Made by a program: the position numbers and the translations under genes
Notes under the pieces: generated by a model
Database searches by the model: none
The model's input: the letters and a program-made list of their open reading frames with translations, nothing else
Told to the model about the DNA's origin: nothing
DNA from: UBA1443 sp964445745
GTDB lineage: Bacteria; Omnitrophota; Omnitrophia; Omnitrophales; Aquincolibacteriaceae
DNA: 31,243 nt
Direction of reading: 5' to 3'
Assembly: GCA_964445745.1 (NCBI GenBank)
Contig: CAYULU010000019.1
Location: forward strand, 1 to 31,243
In this document: one piece after another, positions 1 through 8,626 of the stretch
How positions within the stretch are numbered: position 1 is the stretch's first letter
Layout: each line of letters opens with the position of its first letter

Positions 1-2934
1 CCGGAAAAATACAAAGATACCCGGATCATTTTTAAAGATTACGAAACTGCTAACTGGGAATACGACCCAATTGCAAAGGCCTATTTCTGGCACCGGTTTT
101 ATTCACACCAGCCAGACCTGAATTTTGATCATCCTGCGGTTCGAAAATCGATGTTGGGTGTCCTGGATTTTTGGCTCGGGATGGGAGTGGATGGCCTTCG
201 GCTTGATGCGGTTCCGTATCTTTTTGAGCGCGAAGGAACCAGTTGTGAGAATCTATCCGAAACGCATCAGTTTCTTAAGGATTTACGGAAGCACGTGGAC
301 CGGAAGTTTAAAAACCGGATGTTGCTTGCTGAAGCCAATCAGTGGCCCGAGGATGCGGTTGCGTATTTTGGCCGGGGTGATGAATGCCATATGGCTTTTC
401 ACTTTCCCATAATGCCGCGGCTTTTTATGGCAATTCACATGGAAGATCGTTTTCCGATCGTCGACATTCTCCAGCAAACCCCGGGGATTCCGGACCCTTG
501 CCAATGGGCGATCTTTCTCCGAAACCACGACGAGTTGACTCTTGAAATGGTGACGGATGAAGAGCGTGACTACATGTACCGTGTCTATGCCAACGATCCC
601 AAGGCCAGAATTAATCTCGGGATCCGTCGGAGGCTTGCCCCTTTGTTAGGGAACCACCGGCGCAAAATTGAGTTGATGAATGGACTTCTTTTCTCGCTCC
701 CTGGAACTCCTGTGATTTATTACGGAGATGAGCTGGGGATGGGCGATAATATCCATCTCGGGGATCGAAACGGTGTTCGGACCCCTATGCAGTGGAGTGC
801 CGACCGAAACGCCGGATTTTCACGTGCCAATCCCCAAAAACTTTACCTGCCCGTCATTATCGATCCGGAATATAACTACGAGACTGTCAACGTGGATGCC
901 CAGCAGAGTAATACACACTCGTTGCTCTGGTGGATGAAACGGCTGATTGCCCTTCGGAAGCGGTACAAGGCTTTCAGCCGGGGATCGATCGAGTTCCTGC
1001 CCCCTGAAAACGGGAAAGTGCTGGTGTTTATCCGCAAGTACCGGGATGAGCAAATTCTCGTCATTGCCAATCTTTCAAGATTCGTTCAATGTGTTGAAAT
1101 CGATCTTTCGGCTTATAAAGGAATGGTCCCGGTTGAAATGTTCGGGCGCAATGAATTTCCTCCCATTGGAGAACTTCCTTACTTTGTGACTCTCGGACCT
1201 CACTCTTTTTATTGGTTCAGTCTCGAACAGGCCCCCCAAGTTCAACCGCCGATCATTTCGACCCGGCCTCCGGAACTCAAAAAGATTGTTGTGAAAGATC
1301 ACTGGATCCGTGTGTTCAAGGGAGATTCAAAAACGCATTTGGAGTTGTTGCTTCCGGACTATATCCGAACCTGTCGCTGGTTTGCCGGCAAGGCCCGAAA
1401 ACTAAAACGTGTCCAGATAACGGAGACAGTGACAGTGCCATGTCTCGCAGGTGATTCATTTCTCGTGTTTCTCAAGGTAGAGTATGCAGAAGGTGAGGCG
1501 GAACACTATTTGCTTCCCGTGGCATATGCATCAGGATCTCGGGCAGGTGAAATCCAGACCCAGTTCCCGCTGTCCCGGATTGCTCAAGTTGAAGTCAAGG
1601 ACAGTAGCGGGATCACGGAAGGTGTCCTTTATGAGGCCATTGTCGACCGGGCTTTTACATCGGCGCTCCTCGACGGCATTCATCGCCGCCGCCGATTTAA
1701 GGGAACACAGGGGGTCATCCAGGGGACGCCCATGGCAGAGCTCAAGAAGTTGTGGCCAGCAGATACGTCTTTACGCGAATCCTCCCTGATGAAAGCGGAA
1801 CAGAGTAACACGTCTATTATTTACGGAGGACGGATGGTCCTGAAGCTTTTCCGGAAGATAGAAGAAGGAATCAATCCGGATTTTGAAATAGGCCGTTATC
1901 TCACCGAAAATACAGATTTTGTTAATATCCCCAGGATGCTCGGTTCTTTGGAGTATGGCCGTGGTCGAGGTTCTCATGCGACAATCGGCGTACTTCAGGA
2001 GTTTGTTAAAAATCAGGGGGATGCGTGGCAATACACGCTGGATGCACTCTCCAGTTATTTTGACAGAGTGCTTGCCCGTCCCGATAAATTTGAAAAAAAA
2101 CAAAATTATGAAAAAAGTCTCATGGAGCTTGCGCAGGGAGAAGTGGATTCTCTCGCGACCGAATTGGTCAACCCTTATCTTGAAACTGCCCGGTTGCTTG
2201 GGAAAAGAACGGCAGAATTGCACATGGCCTTGGCGGTTGAAACCGAGGATCCTGCGTTTGCGCCAGAACCTTTCCAGGTTTTTTATCAGCGCTCGCTTTA
2301 TCAATCCATGCGTAATCTGACGAATAAGGTTTTCCAGACGCTTGCGAAGAGACTTAAACATCTTCCCGCCAGCATCCAGTCCGAAGCTAAAGCGGTTCTC
2401 GAAAAACAACCCGAACTTCTCAAACGATACCAGCTTTTTTTGAATACAAAAATCTCCTCGGTCAAAATCCGGCATCATGGAGATCTTCATCTGGGACAAA
2501 TTCTTTACACCGGTAAGGATTTTGTCTTCATCGATTTCGAGGGGGAACCGATGCGTTCTGTCCAGGAACGGAAGTCGAAATGGTCGCCCCTTCGCGATGT
2601 CGCGGGGATTTTACGGTCATTCCACTATGCCGCTTACACGGTCCTCGCACAAAAAACTTCGGAAAAAATCGTCCGTCCTGAGGATGTCCCCGCGGTTGAA
2701 TCCTGGGCGTGCTTCTGGTATGTGTGGGTGTCGTCGGCTTATCTGAGGGCCTATCTGGATACCGCCAGGGACGCTTCGTTTATTCCGCGAAGCAAAGAGG
2801 AAACGGCCGCGTTGCTTGACATCTTTATCCTGGAAAAGGCTGTTTATGAACTTAATTATGAGCTGAATAATCGTCCCGAGTGGATGTCCATTCCCATGAA
2901 GGGCATTACGCGAATTTTGGAAAAGAAGGTGTAG
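1..2934 (+). CDS. treS: Trehalose synthase/maltokinase fusion (TreS-Mak), 5' partial
   Basis: The reading frame is open from base 1, so the start lies outside the window; the ATG at 151 is internal. Numbering from the first visible codon, residues 1 to about 370 are a GH13 trehalose synthase. The nucleophile Asp69 lies in GVDGLRLDA, the acid/base Glu111 in LLAEANQWPED, and Asp177 in RNHDE. From about residue 430 (LLPDYIRTCRWFAGKARKL) a maltokinase domain follows, with the catalytic stretch HHGDLHLGQ and the metal motif IDFEGEP near residues 825-850. By family knowledge, TreS interconverts trehalose and maltose, and Mak phosphorylates maltose to maltose-1-phosphate for GlgE-type alpha-glucan synthesis. 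Both domains look intact. treZ starts 4 nt after the stop, so the two are probably cotranscribed in a cytoplasmic trehalose/glycogen pathway. No glgE or treY is visible; they may lie upstream. Confidence 0.95.
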   Translation, partial: PEKYKDTRIIFKDYETANWEYDPIAKAYFWHRFYSHQPDLNFDHPAVRKSMLGVLDFWLGMGVDGLRLDAVPYLFEREGTSCENLSETHQFLKDLRKHVDRKFKNRMLLAEANQWPEDAVAYFGRGDECHMAFHFPIMPRLFMAIHMEDRFPIVDILQQTPGIPDPCQWAIFLRNHDELTLEMVTDEERDYMYRVYANDPKARINLGIRRRLAPLLGNHRRKIELMNGLLFSLPGTPVIYYGDELGMGDNIHLGDRNGVRTPMQWSADRNAGFSRANPQKLYLPVIIDPEYNYETVNVDAQQSNTHSLLWWMKRLIALRKRYKAFSRGSIEFLPPENGKVLVFIRKYRDEQILVIANLSRFVQCVEIDLSAYKGMVPVEMFGRNEFPPIGELPYFVTLGPHSFYWFSLEQAPQVQPPIISTRPPELKKIVVKDHWIRVFKGDSKTHLELLLPDYIRTCRWFAGKARKLKRVQITETVTVPCLAGDSFLVFLKVEYAEGEAEHYLLPVAYASGSRAGEIQTQFPLSRIAQVEVKDSSGITEGVLYEAIVDRAFTSALLDGIHRRRRFKGTQGVIQGTPMAELKKLWPADTSLRESSLMKAEQSNTSIIYGGRMVLKLFRKIEEGINPDFEIGRYLTENTDFVNIPRMLGSLEYGRGRGSHATIGVLQEFVKNQGDAWQYTLDALSSYFDRVLARPDKFEKKQNYEKSLMELAQGEVDSLATELVNPYLETARLLGKRTAELHMALAVETEDPAFAPEPFQVFYQRSLYQSMRNLTNKVFQTLAKRLKHLPASIQSEAKAVLEKQPELLKRYQLFLNTKISSVKIRHHGDLHLGQILYTGKDFVFIDFEGEPMRSVQERKSKWSPLRDVAGILRSFHYAAYTVLAQKTSEKIVRPEDVPAVESWACFWYVWVSSAYLRAYLDTARDASFIPRSKEETAALLDIFILEKAVYELNYELNNRPEWMSIPMKGITRILEKKV

Positions 2935-2938
2935 CTCG

Positions 2939-4738
2939 GTGGGCGACGGTTATCCTGCGTGTGGCGCTAATCTTGAAAGGGATGGAGCCACCTCATTTGT
3001 TGTATGGGCCCCGCGGTGTAAAAAAATCGAACTTCATCTTGTCAATCTCGACGGTTCTCGATTTGTTGAAATGCACAAGGATTCTCTGGGTTACTTCAGG
3101 GTCCGCGTGCCCGGAGTTCGGGCGGGGGATCGCTATTTTTTTCGTCTTAACGGAGTCGAGGATCGCCCGGATCCAGCTTCCCGGTACCAGCCTGAAGGGG
3201 TTCATGGGCCTTCCTGCGTGGTTGATACGGCGGCTTTCTCCTGGACGGATCGGACATGGAAGGGCATTTCGTTCAAGGATCTCATTTTTTATGAGCTGCA
3301 TATCGGAACTTTCACACCTGAAGGAACTTTTCAATCCGCTATCCAGAAACTTCCCTATTTAAAAAGGCTTGGGATCACCTGTGTTGAAATCATGCCGGTT
3401 GCTCAGTTTCCGGGTTCCCGAAACTGGGGTTATGATGGTGTCGCTCTTTACGCGGTGCAGAATAGTTACGGGGGACCGGAAGGATTCAAGAAATTTGTGG
3501 ATGCGTGTCATCGCGAAGGACTGGCCGTTTGTCTCGATGTGGTGTACAACCACCTGGGACCTGAAGGAAATTACCTGCACGGATACGGGCCTTATTTTAC
3601 AAAAAAATACCATACGCCTTGGGGCGATGCCCTCAATTATGATGATCAAGATTGCAAACCGGTTCGCCAATTTGTGATGGGAAATGCCCTCTATTGGGTT
3701 TCTGAATATCATGTCGATTGCCTGCGGCTGGACGCCATTCACGGCATTTTCGACTCAAGTCCGACTCATATTCTTCGTGACCTCAATGAGCGAGTCGAAT
3801 CTCTGGCCCAGGTGTTGGGCCGGGAGGTATATGTTATTGCGGAGAGTGATCTCAACGATTCCCGGGTGATCCGTCCGTACCACGAGAAAGGTTATGGCCT
3901 TGCGGGACAGTGGAGCGATGATTTTCATCATGCCCTCCATGGGTGCCTGACGGGAGAGCGGGGCGGTTATTATTCAGATTTTTCCGGTGTGGCGGATATT
4001 GCCAAAGCGTTAAGCGATGGATTTGTTTATGACGGACGATACTCTGCGTTTCGTCAAAGGATTCACGGTAACCCCGTTAAGGATCTCGACCCTCGGAAAC
4101 TTGTCGTCTGCGTTCAAAATCATGACCAGGTCGGGAACCGCGCTTGGGGTGACCGGCTATCCACATTGACGGATGTTGAGCGGGAGAAAATCGCGGCGGT
4201 TCTGTTAATCCTTTCACCGAATACGCCGCTTCTTTTTATGGGCCAGGAATACGGTGAAAAAGCCCCGTTTCAGTATTTTATCGATCATGGTGATCCCGAT
4301 CTTGTTCGTGCCGTCAGGGAGGGGCGAACCAGGGAGTTTGCCTCATTCGGTTGGAAGGAAATACCCGCTCCGGAAGGTGAAAAAACCTTTTTCGATTCCC
4401 GACTGACATGGGAAGACCGAGAGGGAACGCATGCCGAAATCTGGCATCTTTATCAGACCCTCATAGCCCTTCGGAAGGAGCGTCTTGACCGGAGTCGGCT
4501 GAGTGGGGTTTATTTTGATGAAAAAAATCAGTGGCTCGCATTTGAATATGACGAAGGGATGAAAGTACTGGTTTCCTTTCTGGATCGTCCCCAAGAAGTT
4601 GTCTTGCCTTTTCACACCGGAGTTTCCAGGGAAATACTGAATACTCGCCGTTTGGGTACCTGCGGATGTGCGTGTGAAATTGGGAAGGATGGAAAAATCC
4701 TTCGCTTGCCTTCCCGTTGCGCCTGGGTCGGGGAATAG
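2939..4738 (+). CDS. treZ: Malto-oligosyltrehalose trehalohydrolase
   Basis: This 599-residue GH13 enzyme has normal family length. TreZ releases trehalose from the reducing-end maltooligosyl-trehalose unit made by TreY from glycogen or maltodextrin. An N-terminal carbohydrate-binding beta-sandwich (about 1-105) carries the TreZ-typical DPASRYQPEGVHGPS. The barrel has the nucleophile Asp265 (CLRLDAIHG), acid/base Glu302 (VIAESD) and Asp396 (VQNHDQVGN). The start is a GTG 4 nt after the previous stop, with AGAAGG about 10 nt upstream. Pairing with TreS-Mak suggests glycogen can be turned into trehalose and onward to maltose-1-phosphate. The alternative, a GlgB branching enzyme, is less likely because the N-terminal signature and length fit TreZ. 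Confidence 0.93.
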   Translation: MGDGYPACGANLERDGATSFVVWAPRCKKIELHLVNLDGSRFVEMHKDSLGYFRVRVPGVRAGDRYFFRLNGVEDRPDPASRYQPEGVHGPSCVVDTAAFSWTDRTWKGISFKDLIFYELHIGTFTPEGTFQSAIQKLPYLKRLGITCVEIMPVAQFPGSRNWGYDGVALYAVQNSYGGPEGFKKFVDACHREGLAVCLDVVYNHLGPEGNYLHGYGPYFTKKYHTPWGDALNYDDQDCKPVRQFVMGNALYWVSEYHVDCLRLDAIHGIFDSSPTHILRDLNERVESLAQVLGREVYVIAESDLNDSRVIRPYHEKGYGLAGQWSDDFHHALHGCLTGERGGYYSDFSGVADIAKALSDGFVYDGRYSAFRQRIHGNPVKDLDPRKLVVCVQNHDQVGNRAWGDRLSTLTDVEREKIAAVLLILSPNTPLLFMGQEYGEKAPFQYFIDHGDPDLVRAVREGRTREFASFGWKEIPAPEGEKTFFDSRLTWEDREGTHAEIWHLYQTLIALRKERLDRSRLSGVYFDEKNQWLAFEYDEGMKVLVSFLDRPQEVVLPFHTGVSREILNTRRLGTCGCACEIGKDGKILRLPSRCAWVGE

Positions 4739-4741
4739 AGC

Positions 4742-5296
4742 GTGATGATTTATCTGGCGTCCCAGTCGGCGCGAAGAAAAGAAATTTTAAGGAGTATGAA
4801 AATAAGATTTCGCGTTGTCCCCAGTTTTTATCAAGAGCGTCTTATCCCGGGATACGCGCCTCGGGATCTTGTTGTAAAACACGCGGAGGGGAAGGCCCTC
4901 CACGCAAAGGTCCCACGGACCGCTCGGTATGTTTTGGCTGCCGACACTCTGGTCTGGCGTAAAAAGTTTTACGGGAAACCCAAGAGTTTGCGTGAGTCTC
5001 ACAAGATGCTCCGCGCTCTTTCGGGGAGAGTCCATGAAGTCTACACAGGGGTTGTCTTGTGGGATCGTGTCCGGGGACGTCTGATGAAAGGTGTTTCGTG
5101 TACCCGGGTTCGATTTAAAAAACTCACAAGCGCGCAGATCGATAACTATTTGCGGGCCATTCAGCCTCTCGATAAAGCTGGGGCCTACGCGATTCAGGAA
5201 GGCCCCAGAATTGTCGCAAGGATCCAGGGATCGTATTCGAATGTGGTGGGTCTCCCGCGAGAACTTGTGCGGCGTCTTCTAAGGAAAATTTCGTAA
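4742..5296 (+). CDS. maf: Maf-family nucleotide pyrophosphatase
   Basis: A 184-residue protein of normal Maf length. Maf proteins hydrolyse non-canonical or modified nucleoside triphosphates to monophosphates and some influence septum formation. The conserved N-terminal SQSARRKEIL (nucleotide-binding Ser and Arg residues), the AADTL metal/catalytic motif near residue 68, KPKSLRESHKMLRALSG, and DKAGAYAIQ are all present. The start is GTG 4742 or the adjacent ATG 4745, which cannot be told apart here. The gene begins 3 nt after treZ and its TAA overlaps the next ATG (TAATG), which indicates an operon with likely translational coupling. It has no functional link to trehalose metabolism. The split between dTTP/UTP-type and 7-methyl-GTP-type Maf cannot be made confidently. 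Confidence 0.92.
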   Translation: MMIYLASQSARRKEILRSMKIRFRVVPSFYQERLIPGYAPRDLVVKHAEGKALHAKVPRTARYVLAADTLVWRKKFYGKPKSLRESHKMLRALSGRVHEVYTGVVLWDRVRGRLMKGVSCTRVRFKKLTSAQIDNYLRAIQPLDKAGAYAIQEGPRIVARIQGSYSNVVGLPRELVRRLLRKIS

Positions 5297-6147
5297 TGAA
5301 TTTTATCCAAGGAAACAGAAACGATGAAACCATGTTCCATATGAGGAGCGCTTCGTGGTTCGGGGTGATTGCGATCGGTATCGGGATCTTGGCATTGATC
5401 ATGGGTTCGGCTTTTGCCTCCGATGACAAGGAACCGGACGACTATCGATTGCTCAAGGAGATTATCCTGATTGAGTTTGCCGATGCAAAGCCGCATGAGT
5501 CCGGGTCGGTGATCCCGGGTGTTATGACCCGGATTGATTCTCAGGAAAATGTAATGGCTTTAACCTTTAACATCAACACAAGCGAATCGATACCCCTTGA
5601 TGCAGGGTTGCTCGATTTCCTCCGTAAGGAGAATATCCCCGCGGTTTTTTTTGTGAGCGGAAAGTGGATTGAAAAGAATCCGGAATGGATCAAGCAAATA
5701 GGTTCCAATGAGTTGTTCGAAATTGGCAGTCTCGGCCTCGAAGGGAAAGCGTGTACGGTGACCGGAGCAAATGTCCCGCAGGAGCTATCGGCCGCGCAAA
5801 GTGTCGAGGAGCTTTTTATCGAGATTGAGAAAAACGCCCGAAAGATTGAACTCTTGACGGGAACCCTGCCCCGTTTTATTCGCTCGCCTTCTTCGTATTA
5901 CGATGATGTAGCCGTCAGGGTGGTCCGGGCGATGGGGTATGAAGTGATCGGCTCGATGATCCCGGATCCCCATTCAGGGAATCCTTCGAAGGCCGAAGAA
6001 ATCCTTCCGGCGCGTTCGGGTGCTATCGTCGCGATGACGCTGGAAGACTCGGGAATTCAGGCCGCGATCGCGCTCCGGAAAACTGTTCCGCAGTTAAAAT
6101 CCAAAGGGTTTCGATTTGTTAAACTGGGCGATTGTTCGCTCGGATAG
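5296..6147 (+). CDS. Secreted polysaccharide-deacetylase-fold protein, probably catalytically dead
   Basis: The protein has 283 residues; the start ATG overlaps the maf stop, with alternatives at 5332 and 5341. A signal peptide or anchor (FGVIAIGIGILALIMGSAFAS, about residues 22-42) predicts export. The NodB fold is recognisable from ALTFNINTSES (88-98), IPAVFFVSGKWIEKNPEWIKQI and RSPSSYYDDVAVRVVRAMGYEVIG. Active deacetylases carry TFDDGP, an HxxxH metal motif and a C-terminal His. Here the first motif is TFNIN, the His motif is replaced by IGSLGLEGK, and the last motif reads VAMTLED. Metal-dependent deacetylation is therefore unlikely, and a carbohydrate-binding or structural role is possible. 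It sits between maf and prmA in a tight plus-strand run. The fold call is fairly sure; the loss of activity is inferred from motifs. Confidence 0.75.
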   Translation: MNFIQGNRNDETMFHMRSASWFGVIAIGIGILALIMGSAFASDDKEPDDYRLLKEIILIEFADAKPHESGSVIPGVMTRIDSQENVMALTFNINTSESIPLDAGLLDFLRKENIPAVFFVSGKWIEKNPEWIKQIGSNELFEIGSLGLEGKACTVTGANVPQELSAAQSVEELFIEIEKNARKIELLTGTLPRFIRSPSSYYDDVAVRVVRAMGYEVIGSMIPDPHSGNPSKAEEILPARSGAIVAMTLEDSGIQAAIALRKTVPQLKSKGFRFVKLGDCSLG

Positions 6148-6152
6148 AGATC

Positions 6153-7061
6153 ATGACCGAACCGGTTTCTCACCCCCCTGCGAATCTCAGTGAGTTTAGC
6201 ATGGTTGCGCGGAATGCGTCGCGCCAGGTTAAGGATCAGATCCAACGTTTTTTTGAGGACGCAGGAATTCCTTCGGTGGGACTGGTTCTCTGGGATTATA
6301 AGAAATATTTCCGAGTCAGTGCTTACGCGTTAACGACGAAACAAAGACAACAGATCATGAAGGCCGCAAAGCGTTCTCACCTTCACGGACTTTGCGTCCA
6401 GGGGAAATGGCTAAGACCGAAAGACTGGTTTTATAAATGGCAGGAAAGTTATCGGAAGATGCCTGTGGGAAAGAAGTTTCTGATTATTCCCGCCTGGAAA
6501 AAAATCGGAAAAACAGGAGGGGTGAGGATCCCGGTGGTTTTGGATCCCCGAAGTGCGTTTGGAACGGGCGGGCACGAAACCACTCAGCTCATGATTCGCA
6601 TGATGGAAAGTCTGGAAGGGAAATTCACAAGATTTCTGGATGTCGGAGCCGGAAGCGGAGTTCTGTCGGTGATCGCTTCTAGGCTTGGCGCGGAGGAGAT
6701 CCATGGATTTGATTATGATGCGATGTCGGCAAGAATTGCTAAAGAAAACTTCATGAGGAACGGGTGCCGAGGCGGGTGTTTTTTCAGGGCCAATCTCGAG
6801 AAAGTTTCCGGAGTGGGACGGTTTGATCTTGTCGGGGCCAATATGCTTTCGAAGACACTTCTGAAGTATCGAAAAAAGTTGGTTTCCCTGACATGCCCCG
6901 GCGGTTCTCTTGTTGTTTCGGGAATTTCAAAACGTCATTTTCCTGATTTCCGAAAACAGTTTTCGACGGATCATCTTCGACTGGTCCGGGTATTGAACGG
7001 GCGAAGCTGGAGCGCGGCACTTTACAGGCGAAATCAGAACCCGTCCAGCTGTCGGGGTTAA
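6153..7061 (+). CDS. prmA: Ribosomal protein L11 methyltransferase-like (PrmA)
   Basis: A 302-residue cytoplasmic SAM-dependent methyltransferase, close to usual PrmA length. The PrmA signature LDPRSAFGTGGHETTQLM is followed by the SAM-binding motif FLDVGAGSGVLSVIASRLGA, the acidic FDYDAMSARIAKEN and the catalytic-loop region LVGANMLSKTLL (family form is usually NI). The N-terminal third, which in PrmA recognises L11, is divergent (YKKYFRVSAYALTTKQRQQIM). I chose ATG 6153, five nt after the preceding stop. A TTG at 6132 would extend it by seven residues but overlaps the upstream gene. It is probably the last gene of the operon. The changed N-terminus leaves room for a different protein substrate. 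Confidence 0.85.
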   Translation: MTEPVSHPPANLSEFSMVARNASRQVKDQIQRFFEDAGIPSVGLVLWDYKKYFRVSAYALTTKQRQQIMKAAKRSHLHGLCVQGKWLRPKDWFYKWQESYRKMPVGKKFLIIPAWKKIGKTGGVRIPVVLDPRSAFGTGGHETTQLMIRMMESLEGKFTRFLDVGAGSGVLSVIASRLGAEEIHGFDYDAMSARIAKENFMRNGCRGGCFFRANLEKVSGVGRFDLVGANMLSKTLLKYRKKLVSLTCPGGSLVVSGISKRHFPDFRKQFSTDHLRLVRVLNGRSWSAALYRRNQNPSSCRG

Positions 7062-7201
7062 ACGAGTTCCGGGGAATTCTGTTTCTTTTTCAGGTAGCCG
7101 GTCGTGATTTTTTGTGACTTGCGTATGATGTGAGCCGCAAAAACTTTTATACGCGTATTTCGTTCTTTTGCTAGAATGACGCGCCTTACTATGGGGGAGC
7201 C

Positions 7202-8608
7202 ATGGAACATTTAAAAACAGATATGGTGGTGATGGGCGGAGGACCGGGCGGGTACGCGTCCGCTTCTTATGCGGCTTCATACGGGAAAAAGGTTGTTGTG
7301 ATTGAAAAAAATGAACGTCTCGGCGGTGCCTGTCTTAATTGTGGTTGTATTCCTTCCAAGGCCCTTCTCCATGTGGCGGAAGCGGTGTACAGCGCGCAAG
7401 CGGCTGAAAAATTTGGTCTAGGATTTTCCGAACCGTCTCTGGATCTTGCGAAGTTGACCGCATGGAAATCCGAGATGATCGAAAAACTTGGGCGTGGGAT
7501 GAAAGATCTTGGCGGCCGGCGCGGGATTGAGATAATTCAGGGGAACGCAACGTTTCTGGATCAGCGGACGGTTAAGGTGGCGGATAAGATCATCACTTTC
7601 GAGCACGCGATCATTGCAACCGGCTCGGTGCCGGCTTTGCCTAAATCGCTAAGGATTTCTGGCCCTCTCGTGATGACCTCAACGGAAGCACTTCAGCTTC
7701 AGGAGATTCCGCGAAGGTTGCTTGTGATCGGGGCCGGGTATATCGGGATGGAACTAGGAACTGTTTATGCGGCTCTCGGCAGTAAGGTGACGGTCGTGGA
7801 AGTCCTTCCCCACATATTGAATGGCGCGGATTCGGATCTGATCCGCTACGTTGAAGAGATTGCAAGGCGGCGTTTTGAAAAGCTCATGTTGGACACTAAA
7901 ATTACGGGGCTTGAAGATTGCCAGAATCAGGTCAAAGTTGTGATCGAGACGGGAGGCAATACCACGGAAGATCTGTTTGATCGTGTGTTGGTTTCCACCG
8001 GGCGAGCCCCCCTTACGGCAGGGTTGGGGCTTGAGGAGATCGGAGTTGCGCTGGACGAGAGGGGATTTGTTCGGACGGATTCAGCTAAACGGACTTCCGT
8101 CCCCTCGATTTATGCGGTAGGGGATGTCACTGGTGGGGTCATGCTTGCTCATAAGGCCTCGTGCGATGCCCAGCTAGCGATCGACTCGATTATGGGTTTC
8201 CCAATCCCGAAATCTTTCCCGCTCATCCCGGCGGTGGTTTTTACGGATCCTGAGATTGCTTGGTGCGGGGTCACGGAAAACGAAGCTCGTGTCGCCAAGA
8301 CCCCGGTTCAGGTGATTCGATTTCCCTGGACGGCATCCGGGAGGGCCGTCACGATGGATCGGACGGATGGCGTGACCAAACTTTTGATCGATCCCGCGAC
8401 CGAAAAAATCATAGGGGCTGGCATTTGCGGTAAAGGTGCGGGTGAACTGATCGCGGAAGCCGTGCTAGCGATTGAAAGCGGGATGACGGCGAAGGAGTTG
8501 GGGCGCAGGGTGCATCCGCATCCGACTTTGTCCGAGACGGTGGTGGAATGCGCCGAAATGTTTTATGGCCGATCAACCAGCGCCTTTTCGCGGAAGAGAA
8601 ACGGATAG
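7202..8608 (+). CDS. lpdA: Dihydrolipoyl dehydrogenase (E3)
   Basis: A 468-residue flavoprotein disulfide reductase that reoxidises lipoyl groups of 2-oxoacid dehydrogenase or glycine-cleavage complexes with NAD+. It has the FAD motif GGGPGGYASA (12-21), the redox-active site GGACLNCGCIPSK with Cys44 and Cys49, the NAD motif VIGAGYIGMELG near 180, the FAD-contact AVGDVTGGVMLAHKA near 310 and the catalytic C-terminal HPHPTLSE. An extra Cys47 sits between the redox cysteines where Val is common. GGGGGAG lies just before ATG 7202. There is no E1, E2 or GcvH neighbour in the window, so the parent complex is unknown. It lies 140 nt after prmA, suggesting its own promoter; TAGAAT at 7172-7177 is a possible -10 but I see no good -35. 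Confidence 0.95.
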   Translation: MEHLKTDMVVMGGGPGGYASASYAASYGKKVVVIEKNERLGGACLNCGCIPSKALLHVAEAVYSAQAAEKFGLGFSEPSLDLAKLTAWKSEMIEKLGRGMKDLGGRRGIEIIQGNATFLDQRTVKVADKIITFEHAIIATGSVPALPKSLRISGPLVMTSTEALQLQEIPRRLLVIGAGYIGMELGTVYAALGSKVTVVEVLPHILNGADSDLIRYVEEIARRRFEKLMLDTKITGLEDCQNQVKVVIETGGNTTEDLFDRVLVSTGRAPLTAGLGLEEIGVALDERGFVRTDSAKRTSVPSIYAVGDVTGGVMLAHKASCDAQLAIDSIMGFPIPKSFPLIPAVVFTDPEIAWCGVTENEARVAKTPVQVIRFPWTASGRAVTMDRTDGVTKLLIDPATEKIIGAGICGKGAGELIAEAVLAIESGMTAKELGRRVHPHPTLSETVVECAEMFYGRSTSAFSRKRNG

Positions 8609-8626
8609 GAAAATAGCGTAAAAAAT

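Noticed and set aside
1771..2499. 242-codon minus-strand frame inside the maltokinase domain
   Set aside because: It is antisense to a clearly conserved enzyme, with no RBS or family motif.
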